Shown: positions 26,210 through 34,464, counted from the stretch's first letter. The stretch is 64,000 nucleotides of DNA from Brevibacterium sp. S22 (GCF_004745485.1 NZ_RHFG01000007.1:1-64000); one strand, 5' to 3'. Program-made: numbers and translations. The notes: generated by a model from the letters alone, not told the origin.

Positions 26210-26221
26210 TAAGGAGCCATC

Positions 26222-27268
26222 ATGCGGTTTTCACTCTTCCTGCACATGGAACGCTGGGACGATTCGATCAGTCCCGAAGATCACTGGAAGAACCTCGTCG
26301 AACTCGTCAAGATCGCCGAGGCCGGCGGATTCGGCACCGTCTGGATCGGCGAGCACCACTCAATGGAGTACGTCTCCTCGCCGAGCCCGATGCCGCAGCT
26401 GGCCTACTTGGCCGCGCAGACCTCGACGATCCGGCTGGGATCGGGCACGATCATCGCCCCGTTCTGGCACCCGATCCGTGCCGCCGGCGAGGTGGCGCTG
26501 CTCGACGTGCTCAGCGGCGGTCGCGCCGAGGTGGGCATCGCCCGCGGTGCCTACCAGTACGAGTTCAACCGGTTGGCCGACGGGATGCCTGCCGCTGACG
26601 GTGGGGAGTACCTGCGCGAACTCGTTCCGGCGATGCAGAAGCTGCTCCAGGGCGACTACGCCCATGAGGGCAAGCACTGGCAGTTCCCGGTCTCGACGGC
26701 TGTGCCGAAGCCGGTGCAGACGCCGACTCCGCCGATCTGGCTGGCCGCGCGCAGCCCCGAGACCCACGACTTCGCCGTCGCCAACGGCTGCAACGTCCAG
26801 GTCACGCCGCTGATGAAAGACGACCGCGAGGTCGAGGACCTGATGAACAAGTTCAACACGGCGCTCGCCGCTCACCCTGAGGTGGAGAAGCGCCCGGAGA
26901 TCATGGTGCTGCGCCACACCTATGTGCACTCGCCGGAGGAGCCGGAGGGCTGGAAGGTCGGCGCCGCCGGGGTCAACAAGTACTACCGCACGTTCTCGTC
27001 GTGGGCGTTCGGGAAGAAGGACCCGGTCGACGGCTTCCTCGATCCGACGCCGGAGGAGAACTTCGCCGACCGTCCCGAGTTCGAACTCGAGTCGCTGCAC
27101 AAGTCGGCGATGATCGGCACCCCCGCCGAGGTGACCGAACGAATCCGCCACTACGAGGACCTCGGCTACGACGAGTACAGCTTCTGGTCGGACAATGCGC
27201 TGAGCCATGATGAGAAGAAGGCCTCGCTGCAGCTCTTCATCGACGAGGTGGTCCCGAACTTCCGGTGA
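26222..27268 (+). CDS. Luciferase-like (LLM) flavin-dependent monooxygenase
   Basis: A bacterial luciferase-family TIM-barrel oxygenase of 348 residues that uses reduced flavin from a separate reductase, presumably the SnoaL-flavin reductase fusion. Conserved pieces are MRFSLFLHMERWD, GFGTVWIGEHH, STIRLGSGTIIAPFWHP, RAEVGIARGAYQYEF and PPIWLAARSPET. It is the last gene of the operon, with AAGGAGCC before the ATG. Ring or C-N/C-S bond oxygenation are possible roles; the substrate is unknown. Confidence 0.9.
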   Translation: MRFSLFLHMERWDDSISPEDHWKNLVELVKIAEAGGFGTVWIGEHHSMEYVSSPSPMPQLAYLAAQTSTIRLGSGTIIAPFWHPIRAAGEVALLDVLSGGRAEVGIARGAYQYEFNRLADGMPAADGGEYLRELVPAMQKLLQGDYAHEGKHWQFPVSTAVPKPVQTPTPPIWLAARSPETHDFAVANGCNVQVTPLMKDDREVEDLMNKFNTALAAHPEVEKRPEIMVLRHTYVHSPEEPEGWKVGAAGVNKYYRTFSSWAFGKKDPVDGFLDPTPEENFADRPEFELESLHKSAMIGTPAEVTERIRHYEDLGYDEYSFWSDNALSHDEKKASLQLFIDEVVPNFR

Positions 27269-27300
27269 GGGGTGCAGTGGCCTCCTCGGTGGGGTTCGCC

Positions 27301-27387
27301 CGCTGAGGCGGGGCGGACCGCTGCGGTGGGGTGCCCACTGAGGCGGGCGGTCCACTGAGGTGGTCGGTCCATTGAGATTGGACGGTG
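27301..27387. repeat. Degenerate tandem repeat, five units of 17-18 bp
   Basis: Units begin C(G/A)(C/T)TG(A/C)GG and run CGCTGAGGCGGGGCGGAC, CGCTGCGGTGGGGTGCC, CACTGAGGCGGGCGGTC, CACTGAGGTGGTCGGTC, then a decayed copy. It starts about 30 bases after the monooxygenase stop codon. No spacers of the CRISPR kind exist. Confidence 0.7.
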
Positions 27388-27412
27388 AATCGCCGGCAGC
27401 AGCACGAAACGA

Positions 27413-27440
27413 GGCCAGGAACCTGAAGAGGTTCCTGGCC
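27413..27440. terminator. Strong hairpin between convergent genes
   Basis: GGCCAGGAACCT and AGGTTCCTGGCC pair perfectly over 12 bp around a GAAG tetraloop. It lies between the monooxygenase (plus) and GntR (minus) genes, and probably ends transcription from both sides, although no T-run follows. Confidence 0.75.
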
Positions 27441-27461
27441 CCGTTGTCGTGCGCGAGTTCG

Positions 27462-28142
27462 TCAGGAGTCGCGGTCGAGAGACAGCGTCGTCTGCGTCGG
27501 GGGGACGAGGAGTTCCTGTGTCGACGCGAATACGTGTGCCCGCATCGTCGTCTCCGCTCCGAACGGATCCTTGTCCTGGATCATCGTGAGGATCTGGCGG
27601 TGTTCTCGGCTCGAGTCGACGGCTCGTCCCGGGTGCTTGAGCGTCTTGCGCACGAGCCTGAAGTAGGCGAGCTGATTCATCAGGCGGTCGTACTGCTCGA
27701 CGAGTTTGGTGTTGTCGGCACCGTCGACGAGGGTCTGGTGGAAGTCCTGGACCTGGGAGGCATAGGTGTCAGTATCGCCGGCCTTCGAGGAGACCTCGGA
27801 GGCGGCGACGATGTCCTCGAGCTGATCGAGTTCGGGGCACGGTCCGCGGCGAGCCATGAGCGCCGCGGCCAAACCTTCGAGCACCTCTTTGAGCTGGAAG
27901 AGCTCGACGATCTCACGCCGGTTGGGCTCCCGGATGAAGGTGCCGACCTTGGGGCGGATCTCGATGAGTCCTTCGAGCTGGAGCTGTTTGAGGACCTCTC
28001 GGATCGGCGTGCGGCTGACATCGAACTCCTGGGCGAGGGAGACTTCGGAGAGTGGATTCCCGGGTTCCAGCTCGCCGCTCGTGATCTTCGCGCGGAGGCG
28101 TTCGAGGAGCGTGGGCGGCGGGGAGTCGGGAGTGGTCTGCAT
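27462..28142 (-). CDS. GntR-family regulator with FCD domain
   Basis: A 226-residue repressor-type regulator. The winged helix is at residues 10-75 (LSEVSLAQEFDVSRTPIREV, EGLIEIRPKVGTFI) and the FCD ligand domain follows, with Asp/His metal-type positions in DFHQTLVDGADN and SREHRQIL. FCD proteins usually sense carboxylic acids. Its own promoter and both divergent promoters at 22.2 kb carry the same operator word, so it is the likely regulator of the whole module, including itself. The message appears leaderless. Confidence 0.9.
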   Translation of the reverse strand: MQTTPDSPPPTLLERLRAKITSGELEPGNPLSEVSLAQEFDVSRTPIREVLKQLQLEGLIEIRPKVGTFIREPNRREIVELFQLKEVLEGLAAALMARRGPCPELDQLEDIVAASEVSSKAGDTDTYASQVQDFHQTLVDGADNTKLVEQYDRLMNQLAYFRLVRKTLKHPGRAVDSSREHRQILTMIQDKDPFGAETTMRAHVFASTQELLVPPTQTTLSLDRDS

Positions 28143-28148
28143 AGCCCG

Positions 28149-28178
28149 ATCGTATGTTGCATGCATCGAAAGGGTCAA
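28149..28178 (-). promoter_or_regulatory. Self-regulated promoter of the GntR gene
   Basis: On the minus strand TTGACC (28173-28178), an 18-bp spacer CTTTCGATGCATGCAACA, and TACGAT (28149-28154), with transcription expected at or next to the ATG. The spacer is almost wholly the operator word. The -35/operator/-10 layout is the same as at 22243-22272. Confidence 0.75.
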
Positions 28179-28381
28179 GATGGGTATTGCTCGATTGGTG
28201 AATGGCGACTGTTGGAAGGGACTATCCTCAAAATCAGTGGTTCTTATGCAATTGAGTCGGATCCCGCCAGTCATTTCTGCCATGCAACGAGTCTTGCTCA
28301 GGTGCCGAGTGGTCGGCACGTGCCGTGGTCACGGTTGGGTCGTCTCTTTCTCGCGATCTGTCTTCATAGCCGAATGGTTAA

Positions 28382-29140
28382 ATGGAGGGTATGCAGACAT
28401 TCGGCGACGGTTCATTTCCTTATGGGCTGGGGCGAATGGTCCCAACTGATGTCGATGGCCTAGCCGACGGGGTCGTCAAGCAATTGGAGCTGGCTGTGAC
28501 TGTTGGGCTTCTCAGCGACGGCGAAAGACTTCCCACAGAGGTCAAGCTCGCCGAGCTCCTGGGCGTATCCACGGTGACCCTCAGGCAGGGGCTGTCCAAG
28601 CTTCGTGATCGTGGACTTGTTGAAACACGGCGGGGCCGTGGGGGCGGCAGCTACATCTGCGATTCTCAGAATCAGGGTGCTGACCGTGCTCTAGAGCGCC
28701 TTCGGTCGGCAAGCGTCGACGATTTGCGTGACCTTGGTGATGCATGCGCGGCAGCAGCCGGGATGTCGGCCAGGCTCGCGGCCAAACGTGGACTCGAGTC
28801 CGAGTTCGAGCGTCTCCATGCTCGGGCAGATGCTTTCGTGACGGCAGAATCATTAAGTGCGCGCAGGCGCGCAGACAGCCGTTTCCATATTGAGATCGCA
28901 GTGATCGGTCAGTCGGTTCGCTTGGCAACCACCATAGTTCCTTTGCTCGGCGAGCTGGCATCTTTGAGGTGGGACCTCGATAATGGCGGCTCAAACGAGA
29001 AATCTATTGCCGACCACGCCAAGATCGTGCAGGCGATCACCGAGCGGGATGCTGATTCCGCTCAGATGTACGCGCAGGATCATTTCGTCCGAGAGGCTCG
29101 AGTGCTCATCGATGCGCACCTAAGAGTGTCTGCTCACTGA
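28382..29140 (+). CDS. GntR/FadR-type regulator of the EutH module
   Basis: A 252-residue GntR protein. The winged helix is near residues 45-95 (GERLPTEVKLAELLGVSTVT, RGLVETRRGRGGGSYI), followed by an FCD-like helical domain. The start is uncertain: the ATG used here, one three codons later, and one at 28436 are all possible, none with an ideal binding site. The next gene encodes a Cache-like protein 27 bp downstream. Codon use is less GC-rich than in the preceding operon. It is the probable regulator of the genes from 29.2 to 34.3 kb. Confidence 0.82.
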   Translation: MEGMQTFGDGSFPYGLGRMVPTDVDGLADGVVKQLELAVTVGLLSDGERLPTEVKLAELLGVSTVTLRQGLSKLRDRGLVETRRGRGGGSYICDSQNQGADRALERLRSASVDDLRDLGDACAAAAGMSARLAAKRGLESEFERLHARADAFVTAESLSARRRADSRFHIEIAVIGQSVRLATTIVPLLGELASLRWDLDNGGSNEKSIADHAKIVQAITERDADSAQMYAQDHFVREARVLIDAHLRVSAH

Positions 29141-29167
29141 CGAGTTGAGAGAAGGGCCAACAACGTC

Positions 29168-29920
29168 ATGGAACACAATCACATCGAGCCGGATGTCATC
29201 GCCACCGCGGTGGGTGCACGCTTGCGTTCTGCATTTGGAGGCCTTTCTCTTGTCCGAGATCGGACCGAACGGCACCTCGACAGCATTTCCCGGGACAGAC
29301 CGCCTCAGCGTGAAGACCTGAGCAGTGTGGGCGATCTGTTGCAGTCGGTACTGAATGATCATGCTGGCGTTATCGACGGAATTGGGATCGCCTCAGTAAA
29401 CGGATATCTGCAGGACAGTCAGTTCTGGATTGAATGGTGGCGATTCAAGAACAGTCGTGAGCTTGAGTTTGTCGCCCACAGCCTGAATCCGTCCCGCGAT
29501 CACTTCTATGACTATGCCGACCGTGATTGGTTCACGCGCCCGCTGAGTTCAGGCGGAATGTCTGTTACAGGGCCATATGTGGACTTCGGAGGAACCAATA
29601 CGTCTACAGTGACTCTCGCGTTGCCGATCGTTGTCGGCGGAGCATATGTTGCAGTTGCTGGAGCAGATATCCACGCATCCCACTTCGAAGATTACCTATT
29701 GTCATCCGCGACACTTGCCGATGTCGACGGGGCGTTGTCCGGCTCTGCTCTGCTCATCAACTCCGATAACAGGGTGATCGCATCGAACTCTGCCGACCAC
29801 TTGCCCGGGGACCTCGTCAGCACGAACGAATTCGCGTCGTGGGACTCCACTGCGATCAATGTCGGCCCGACGGCCGACGCCGGTTGGCACCTATTTGTCC
29901 GCAACACCGGCATAGCTTAA
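29168..29920 (+). CDS. Soluble Cache (PDC sensor)-like protein
   Basis: A 250-residue protein that looks like a PDC/dCache sensor domain. It opens with a helix, then VIDGIGIASVN, FYDYADRDWFTRPLSSGGMSVTGPYVDFGGTN, TLALPIVVGGAYVAVAGADIH and a second subdomain with SALLINSDNRVIASN. Cache domains normally sit outside the membrane on receptors, but I see no signal peptide or membrane helix here. It may bind the small ligand in the cytoplasm and inform the adjacent GntR protein. The family call rests on pattern and is moderately firm. Confidence 0.65.
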   Translation: MEHNHIEPDVIATAVGARLRSAFGGLSLVRDRTERHLDSISRDRPPQREDLSSVGDLLQSVLNDHAGVIDGIGIASVNGYLQDSQFWIEWWRFKNSRELEFVAHSLNPSRDHFYDYADRDWFTRPLSSGGMSVTGPYVDFGGTNTSTVTLALPIVVGGAYVAVAGADIHASHFEDYLLSSATLADVDGALSGSALLINSDNRVIASNSADHLPGDLVSTNEFASWDSTAINVGPTADAGWHLFVRNTGIA

Positions 29921-29965
29921 GCGCCGATCAGCCGAGCATCTTCGTGATCCGAGTACTCTGCTCGG

Positions 29966-30020
29966 GTTTTAAACATTAAAATTAAAGGTTATTGCTTCAA
30001 GGCTTTGAATCTGGTTACAT
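29966..30020 (+). promoter_or_regulatory. AT-rich promoter region of the ALDH-oxidase-EutH genes
   Basis: GTTTTAAACATTAAAATTAAAG stands out as AT-rich in a GC-rich genome, and contains the inverted repeat TTTAA-N9-TTAAA. TTGCTT (29992-29997), 17 bp and TTACAT (30015-30020) could be the promoter, though the -10 is weak. The AT-rich word is a candidate GntR operator. Confidence 0.4.
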
Positions 30021-30086
30021 ACTTCCAAGACCGTCAGAGCTGACGGCACCGCGCGCCTATGCGCTCGGCATCAGAATTGGAGAGCA

Positions 30087-31580
30087 ATGACGACCCAGTC
30101 ACACAGATTTTCAGTCCGCCGGTCGGCTGAAGTCCTGAATCCCCCACTTCCTCCTCTGCGTCATTTCATCGATGGCTCATTCGTTGACAGCGACGGTGAC
30201 GAGCGCATTGAACTCGAGAATCCCGCAGTGGGCGATGCCATCGCCTCTGTGCCGGCGGGAACGACCTCGGATGTTGACCGTGCCGTGATCGCTGCTCGCG
30301 CCGCTCTGCCGGAATGGGCCGAAACGACGCCGCGGGAACGTTCCGAGTGCGTGCACGCAATTGCTGATGTCATCGCGGCCAATGCCGAGGAACTCAGCCG
30401 GTTGGAAGCGTTGAACACAGGCAAGCCTGACGCGGTTGCTACCGATGATATCGCCAGCGCAATCGACACATTCCGATTCGCTGCGGGGGCCGGTAGGACG
30501 CTCACTTCGCTGGCGGCCGGCGACTACGCAGAGGGACATACATCGATGATCCTTCGCGAACCGGTGGGCGTCGTTGGTGTCGTCACCCCTTGGAACTATC
30601 CTCTGCTCATGGCTGCGTGGAAGATCGCCCCGATCCTCGTCGCAGGCAACACGTTGGTTCTCAAACCGTCAGAGCAGACTCCGCTGACCACTCTGCGGCT
30701 GGCTGAGCTCATCGCTGAGGTGATCCCGGCCGGGGTTTTGAACATCGTCACTGGGTATGGACCGGTCGTGGGCCAGCGGTTGTCCGAGCATCCGGATGTT
30801 GACCTCGTGGCTCTGACTGGCAGTGTTGGAAGCGGACGCGCTGTGGCGGCCACTGCATCTGCTTCGCTCAAGCGCGTCCACCTTGAGCTCGGCGGCAAAG
30901 CGCCTGTCGTCGTATTCGCGGATGCAGATCTGGCGGCTGTTGCCGCTGGAGTTCGCAATGCCGGGTTCTGGAACGCCGGACAGGAATGCGGAGCGGCATG
31001 CCGAATACTTGTCGATGAGTCTGTCGCCGAGGAACTCACAGCGATCCTGACTCGCGAGATCTCCGGGATCACTGTCGGGGCTCCGGGTGCTGGAGACGAA
31101 GTCGAGGTCGGATCGATGATCTCTCGGGATCACTACGAACGTGTGATCGCTGCACTCGAACGGGCGCGCGAACAGGGAGCCCGGTTCGCCGTCGGTGGCT
31201 CAGCGATTGACGGCCCGGGGTACTACATCGAACCGACTCTCGTCGTCGACGCACCACGTGGTTCTGATATCACCCAGAAGGAGGTGTTCGGTCCCGTTGT
31301 CTCCGTTGAAACATTCAGCACGGAAGAGGAAGCGTACTCCCGAGCCAATGAGACTCCGTATGGTCTGGCCGCTTCAGTGTGGACGAAGGACGCTGCGCGG
31401 TCGGTGACTGCACCCAAGCGCCTCGCCTTCGGTACGGTCTGGGTGAACTCGCACCTTGCGTTGGCCTGCGAAGTGCCCTGGGGTGGCTTCAAAGGCTCCG
31501 GTTACGGGCGAGATCTCTCGCTCTATGCCATCGATGACTTCTCTCGCACGAAGCACGTCATGCACAACTACGGCGGTTGA
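30087..31580 (+). CDS. Aldehyde dehydrogenase, aminoaldehyde/betaine-aldehyde type
   Basis: A 497-residue NAD(P)+-dependent aldehyde dehydrogenase resembling gamma-aminobutyraldehyde and betaine aldehyde dehydrogenases. TPWNYPLLMAAWKIAPILVA, LTGSVGSG, LELGGKAPVVVF (catalytic Glu), NAGQECGAAC (catalytic Cys) and the C-terminal VPWGGFKGSGYGRDLS are in order. Together with the downstream flavo-oxidase and EutH it could oxidise an amino-alcohol-derived aldehyde: aminoacetaldehyde to glycine, or betaine aldehyde to betaine. GGAGAG precedes the ATG. Confidence 0.88.
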   Translation: MTTQSHRFSVRRSAEVLNPPLPPLRHFIDGSFVDSDGDERIELENPAVGDAIASVPAGTTSDVDRAVIAARAALPEWAETTPRERSECVHAIADVIAANAEELSRLEALNTGKPDAVATDDIASAIDTFRFAAGAGRTLTSLAAGDYAEGHTSMILREPVGVVGVVTPWNYPLLMAAWKIAPILVAGNTLVLKPSEQTPLTTLRLAELIAEVIPAGVLNIVTGYGPVVGQRLSEHPDVDLVALTGSVGSGRAVAATASASLKRVHLELGGKAPVVVFADADLAAVAAGVRNAGFWNAGQECGAACRILVDESVAEELTAILTREISGITVGAPGAGDEVEVGSMISRDHYERVIAALERAREQGARFAVGGSAIDGPGYYIEPTLVVDAPRGSDITQKEVFGPVVSVETFSTEEEAYSRANETPYGLAASVWTKDAARSVTAPKRLAFGTVWVNSHLALACEVPWGGFKGSGYGRDLSLYAIDDFSRTKHVMHNYGG

Positions 31581-31673
31581 GTCGCCAGCCGATTGCTCGT
31601 TTTTTCATCTCGCCGGATAGCTCCGCCGAGGCAAAACCAATAGATTCACTCACGAATACAAGGAAGTATCGTC

Positions 31674-32942
31674 ATGACCATTGACACCGCCCACACCCTG
31701 CCGACTGTCGACTGCGACACCCATAAGCCGTGGTCAAATTGGGGAGGGAACCAGACAGCAACACCGGCGTTCACTGTGCGCCCGACCACTGACGACGAAG
31801 TTGTTGACATCGTCAGATTCGCGATCCGCGAGGGCCTGCAGATTCGCGTCGTGGGAGCTGGCCATTCCTTCACCCCGCTCGTTCAGACCGGTGGAATCCT
31901 TGTCGACCTCTCCGGACTCAGCGGCGTCACGGGAGTGAACGCTGAAGCGAAGCGCGCCCGGGTACGAGGCGGCACTCCTATCAGCGAGATCGGCGGTGAC
32001 CTTTGGGACCTCGGGTTCGCATTGTCGAATCAGGGCGACATCGATAAGCAATCGATCTCGGGCGCAATCTCGACCGGTACGCACGGATCGGGAATCGATC
32101 TCGGCAGCTTCTCGGCCAGCCTGCGATGGGTGCGCCTCGTCAACGGCCACGGTGAAATCGTCGAAATCGGTGAGGACCAGATCGACGAGCTGCGTGCTGC
32201 GCAGGTTGCACTGGGCACCCTCGGCATCTTCCTGGAGGTTGAATTGCAGGTCGTCGACCGCTATTACCTGCAGGAGCGGATCACCTACCCAACCTGGTCG
32301 CAGACTGTTTCAACTTGGGACGAGGATATTGACGGCAATCGCCACTATTCTTTCCTCTGGTGTCAGCAGGACGCCTCAGCGGCACTGTACGAACTGCCGA
32401 CTCCCGAAGGCGAATCGATGGTCAACCGCAGCTACACCAAGCGCTACAATGCCGTCGATGTCGACGATACTGATGCCGATCACACGGAAGGCTCCCGGCG
32501 CGACCGTTCCTACCGAATCTATCCCGGCGGATTCATGATCCCGTTTCATGAGCTTGAATATTACGTACCCAGGGAACATGGGCGTGCTGCTGTCGAGGCG
32601 GTGCAAGATCTCATTCGGGACGTCCACCCAGATCAGGAATACCCGATCGAGGTTCGCTGGGTGAAAGGAGACGAGGGACTCCTGTCTCCCTTCTACCATC
32701 GGGACACCACGGTCGTCTCCGTCTCCGGTGCACCGGGAACGAATTACTGGCCCTACCTGCGGGATGTTGACGCGGTGCTCAGTCAATTCGACGCCCGCGC
32801 GCATTGGGGCAAGATCCATTTCATGACGCGAGAACGCATCGCGCGCATCTATCCCGAATTTGAGAAATTCGTCGACATCCGCCGACGCTTCGACCCCAAC
32901 GGTATCTTCCTCAACGACCACACCCGGGCACTGCTCGCCTGA
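31674..32942 (+). CDS. FAD-linked oxidase of the aldono-lactone/alditol oxidase family
   Basis: A 422-residue VAO-fold flavoenzyme. The FAD-binding domain begins with FTVRPTTDDEVVDIVRFA, then VVGAGHSFTPLVQTGG, whose His is where alditol and lactone oxidases attach FAD. STGTHGSG follows, and a C-terminal ALO-type domain ends in AHWGKIHF and RRFDPNGIFLNDHTRALL. Relatives oxidise primary or secondary alcohols of sugars or polyols with O2. Here it sits between an aldehyde dehydrogenase and an ethanolamine-type carrier, so an amino alcohol is a possible substrate. That would be new for the family. Confidence 0.88.
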   Translation: MTIDTAHTLPTVDCDTHKPWSNWGGNQTATPAFTVRPTTDDEVVDIVRFAIREGLQIRVVGAGHSFTPLVQTGGILVDLSGLSGVTGVNAEAKRARVRGGTPISEIGGDLWDLGFALSNQGDIDKQSISGAISTGTHGSGIDLGSFSASLRWVRLVNGHGEIVEIGEDQIDELRAAQVALGTLGIFLEVELQVVDRYYLQERITYPTWSQTVSTWDEDIDGNRHYSFLWCQQDASAALYELPTPEGESMVNRSYTKRYNAVDVDDTDADHTEGSRRDRSYRIYPGGFMIPFHELEYYVPREHGRAAVEAVQDLIRDVHPDQEYPIEVRWVKGDEGLLSPFYHRDTTVVSVSGAPGTNYWPYLRDVDAVLSQFDARAHWGKIHFMTRERIARIYPEFEKFVDIRRRFDPNGIFLNDHTRALLA

Positions 32943-32986
32943 TCTGCTGCTCGCATGCAGCGGATCCTGAAGTCTGAGGAGACGAC

Positions 32987-34285
32987 ATGGAAGTCGTTGG
33001 TCAAATAGTTATCTATATCATGATGGCGTTCGTGCTCATCGGAGCAGGAGCGTACATCTCGAAGCCAGCCTCCGGGTTGGGAAAGGAATTCAAAGAGGGC
33101 ATTCTCGCAATCGGTCACATCTTCCTCCCTGTCGGAGGAGTGATGGTGATGGTTCCGGTGCTTGTCCAGATAATCAACCACACCGCCGCTCCACTGTATG
33201 CCTGGATGCATGCGGATCCTGCGTTGGCAGCCGGCACTTTCATCGCCGGTGACATGGGCGGCTACCAGCTTGCCTTCGAACTCGCAGACTCCCACAGTGC
33301 ATGGATCATGGCTTTCGTTGCGAGCTTCACAGCGGGATCGACGATCGTCTTCTCCATCCCTGTCGGGTTGGCACTCATCGACGTTCGCGATCATAAGTAT
33401 TTGGCACTTGGTGTCATGTCGGGCCTGCTGGCGATCCCGTTCGCAGTCTTCGCTGCATGCCTCATCTTGTCATCAACAGGTGTTCTGGTCCGGGAGGACA
33501 TCAACACATCCGGGCAGGGTACGGCTCCTTTCGATCTTCCCTTAGGAGAAATTCTGCTCAACCTTCTGCCGCTGGCTGTGATCATGCTGCTCCTGGCGTT
33601 AGCTCTGCGATTCTTCACGGGAGCGACAATCAAGGCATTCTTGATCTTCGGGCGTGGACTCGAGATGGTGCTCACTGCGGCGTTGGCGGTTGCCATTGTC
33701 GAATACTTCACTGGGATCTTCTCGACGGTGTTTGGGTCATGGCCGTTGGACCCGTTCATCGCCGACGCCGACGACCAGTTCAGGGCTCTCGAGATCGCTG
33801 GTTACATCGGAGTCATGCTCTCGGGAGCGTTCCCGATGGTGTGGGCTATCCGACACGGTTTGGAAAAACCCCTCGAGGCTCTGGGGCATCGAATTGGGAT
33901 GTCCAAGGAAGGAATGAGCGGGTTCCTTGCGGCAGCTGCGAACATTCTGGCGCTGTTCCGGATCGTGAGCAAGATGCCGCCCAAGGAAAAAGTGCTCACG
34001 ATTGCGTTCGCCGTCTGTTCGGCGTTCCTTGTCGGCGACCATCTTGCGTTCACGGCGAACTTCCAGCCCAGCATGATTGTGGCGATATTGGGAGGAAAGC
34101 TGACAGGTGGGATTCTTGCCGTGTTCATTGCCCTGTGGTTGGCGGTTCCTCAGGCGAGGCGGCTCGAGGCGATCGATCGTGAGACCGATGTCATCGGAGC
34201 GGAGGAATACCTATCTCACGAAGCCGCTGCAGGTCGCGATCCACGACCTGGTGATGAGGAGCCGCGGGAACCCCTCGCGCGGTAG
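32987..34285 (+). CDS. eutH: EutH-family transporter (ethanolamine carrier-like)
   Basis: A 432-residue membrane protein with about 11 helices and EutH signatures: HIFLPVGGVMVMVPVLVQII, LAAGTFIAGDMGGYQLAFEL, AFVASFTAGSTIVFSIPVGLAL and LVGDHLAFTANFQPSMI. EutH proteins import ethanolamine. AGTCTGAGGAG precedes the ATG at 32987. No ethanolamine ammonia-lyase, reactivase or shell genes are near, so its substrate must enter a different pathway, most simply the adjacent oxidase and dehydrogenase. The C-terminal tail is Arg/Glu/Pro-rich and probably unstructured. Confidence 0.88.
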   Translation: MEVVGQIVIYIMMAFVLIGAGAYISKPASGLGKEFKEGILAIGHIFLPVGGVMVMVPVLVQIINHTAAPLYAWMHADPALAAGTFIAGDMGGYQLAFELADSHSAWIMAFVASFTAGSTIVFSIPVGLALIDVRDHKYLALGVMSGLLAIPFAVFAACLILSSTGVLVREDINTSGQGTAPFDLPLGEILLNLLPLAVIMLLLALALRFFTGATIKAFLIFGRGLEMVLTAALAVAIVEYFTGIFSTVFGSWPLDPFIADADDQFRALEIAGYIGVMLSGAFPMVWAIRHGLEKPLEALGHRIGMSKEGMSGFLAAAANILALFRIVSKMPPKEKVLTIAFAVCSAFLVGDHLAFTANFQPSMIVAILGGKLTGGILAVFIALWLAVPQARRLEAIDRETDVIGAEEYLSHEAAAGRDPRPGDEEPREPLAR

Positions 34286-34414
34286 TTCGGATCCATCATC
34301 GCCTTCGGAGGCGGAGCTCGGCATAACACGCGCAGGCTCTGCCTCCGAACGCCTTTCTCGATTCGATCCACCCACAGGAGTCATGCATGACATGGGCGCG
34401 GACGCGAGCGTGGC

Positions 34415-34464
34415 CTGGTCATTCCACGGCGTTTCACGCGACGAAACCGCCGTGGATCGCCCAG
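34415..34464. repeat. 50-bp hairpin repeat, family B, complete copy
   Basis: CTGGTCATTCCACGGCG pairs with CGCCGTGGATCGCCCAG, leaving a loop with TTTCACGCGACGAAAC. Length and loop match the copy at 19278-19327. Confidence 0.7.

Noticed and set aside
27301-27387. CRISPR-like short repeats
   Set aside because: Units are contiguous, degenerate and 17-18 bp with no spacers; no cas genes are present.
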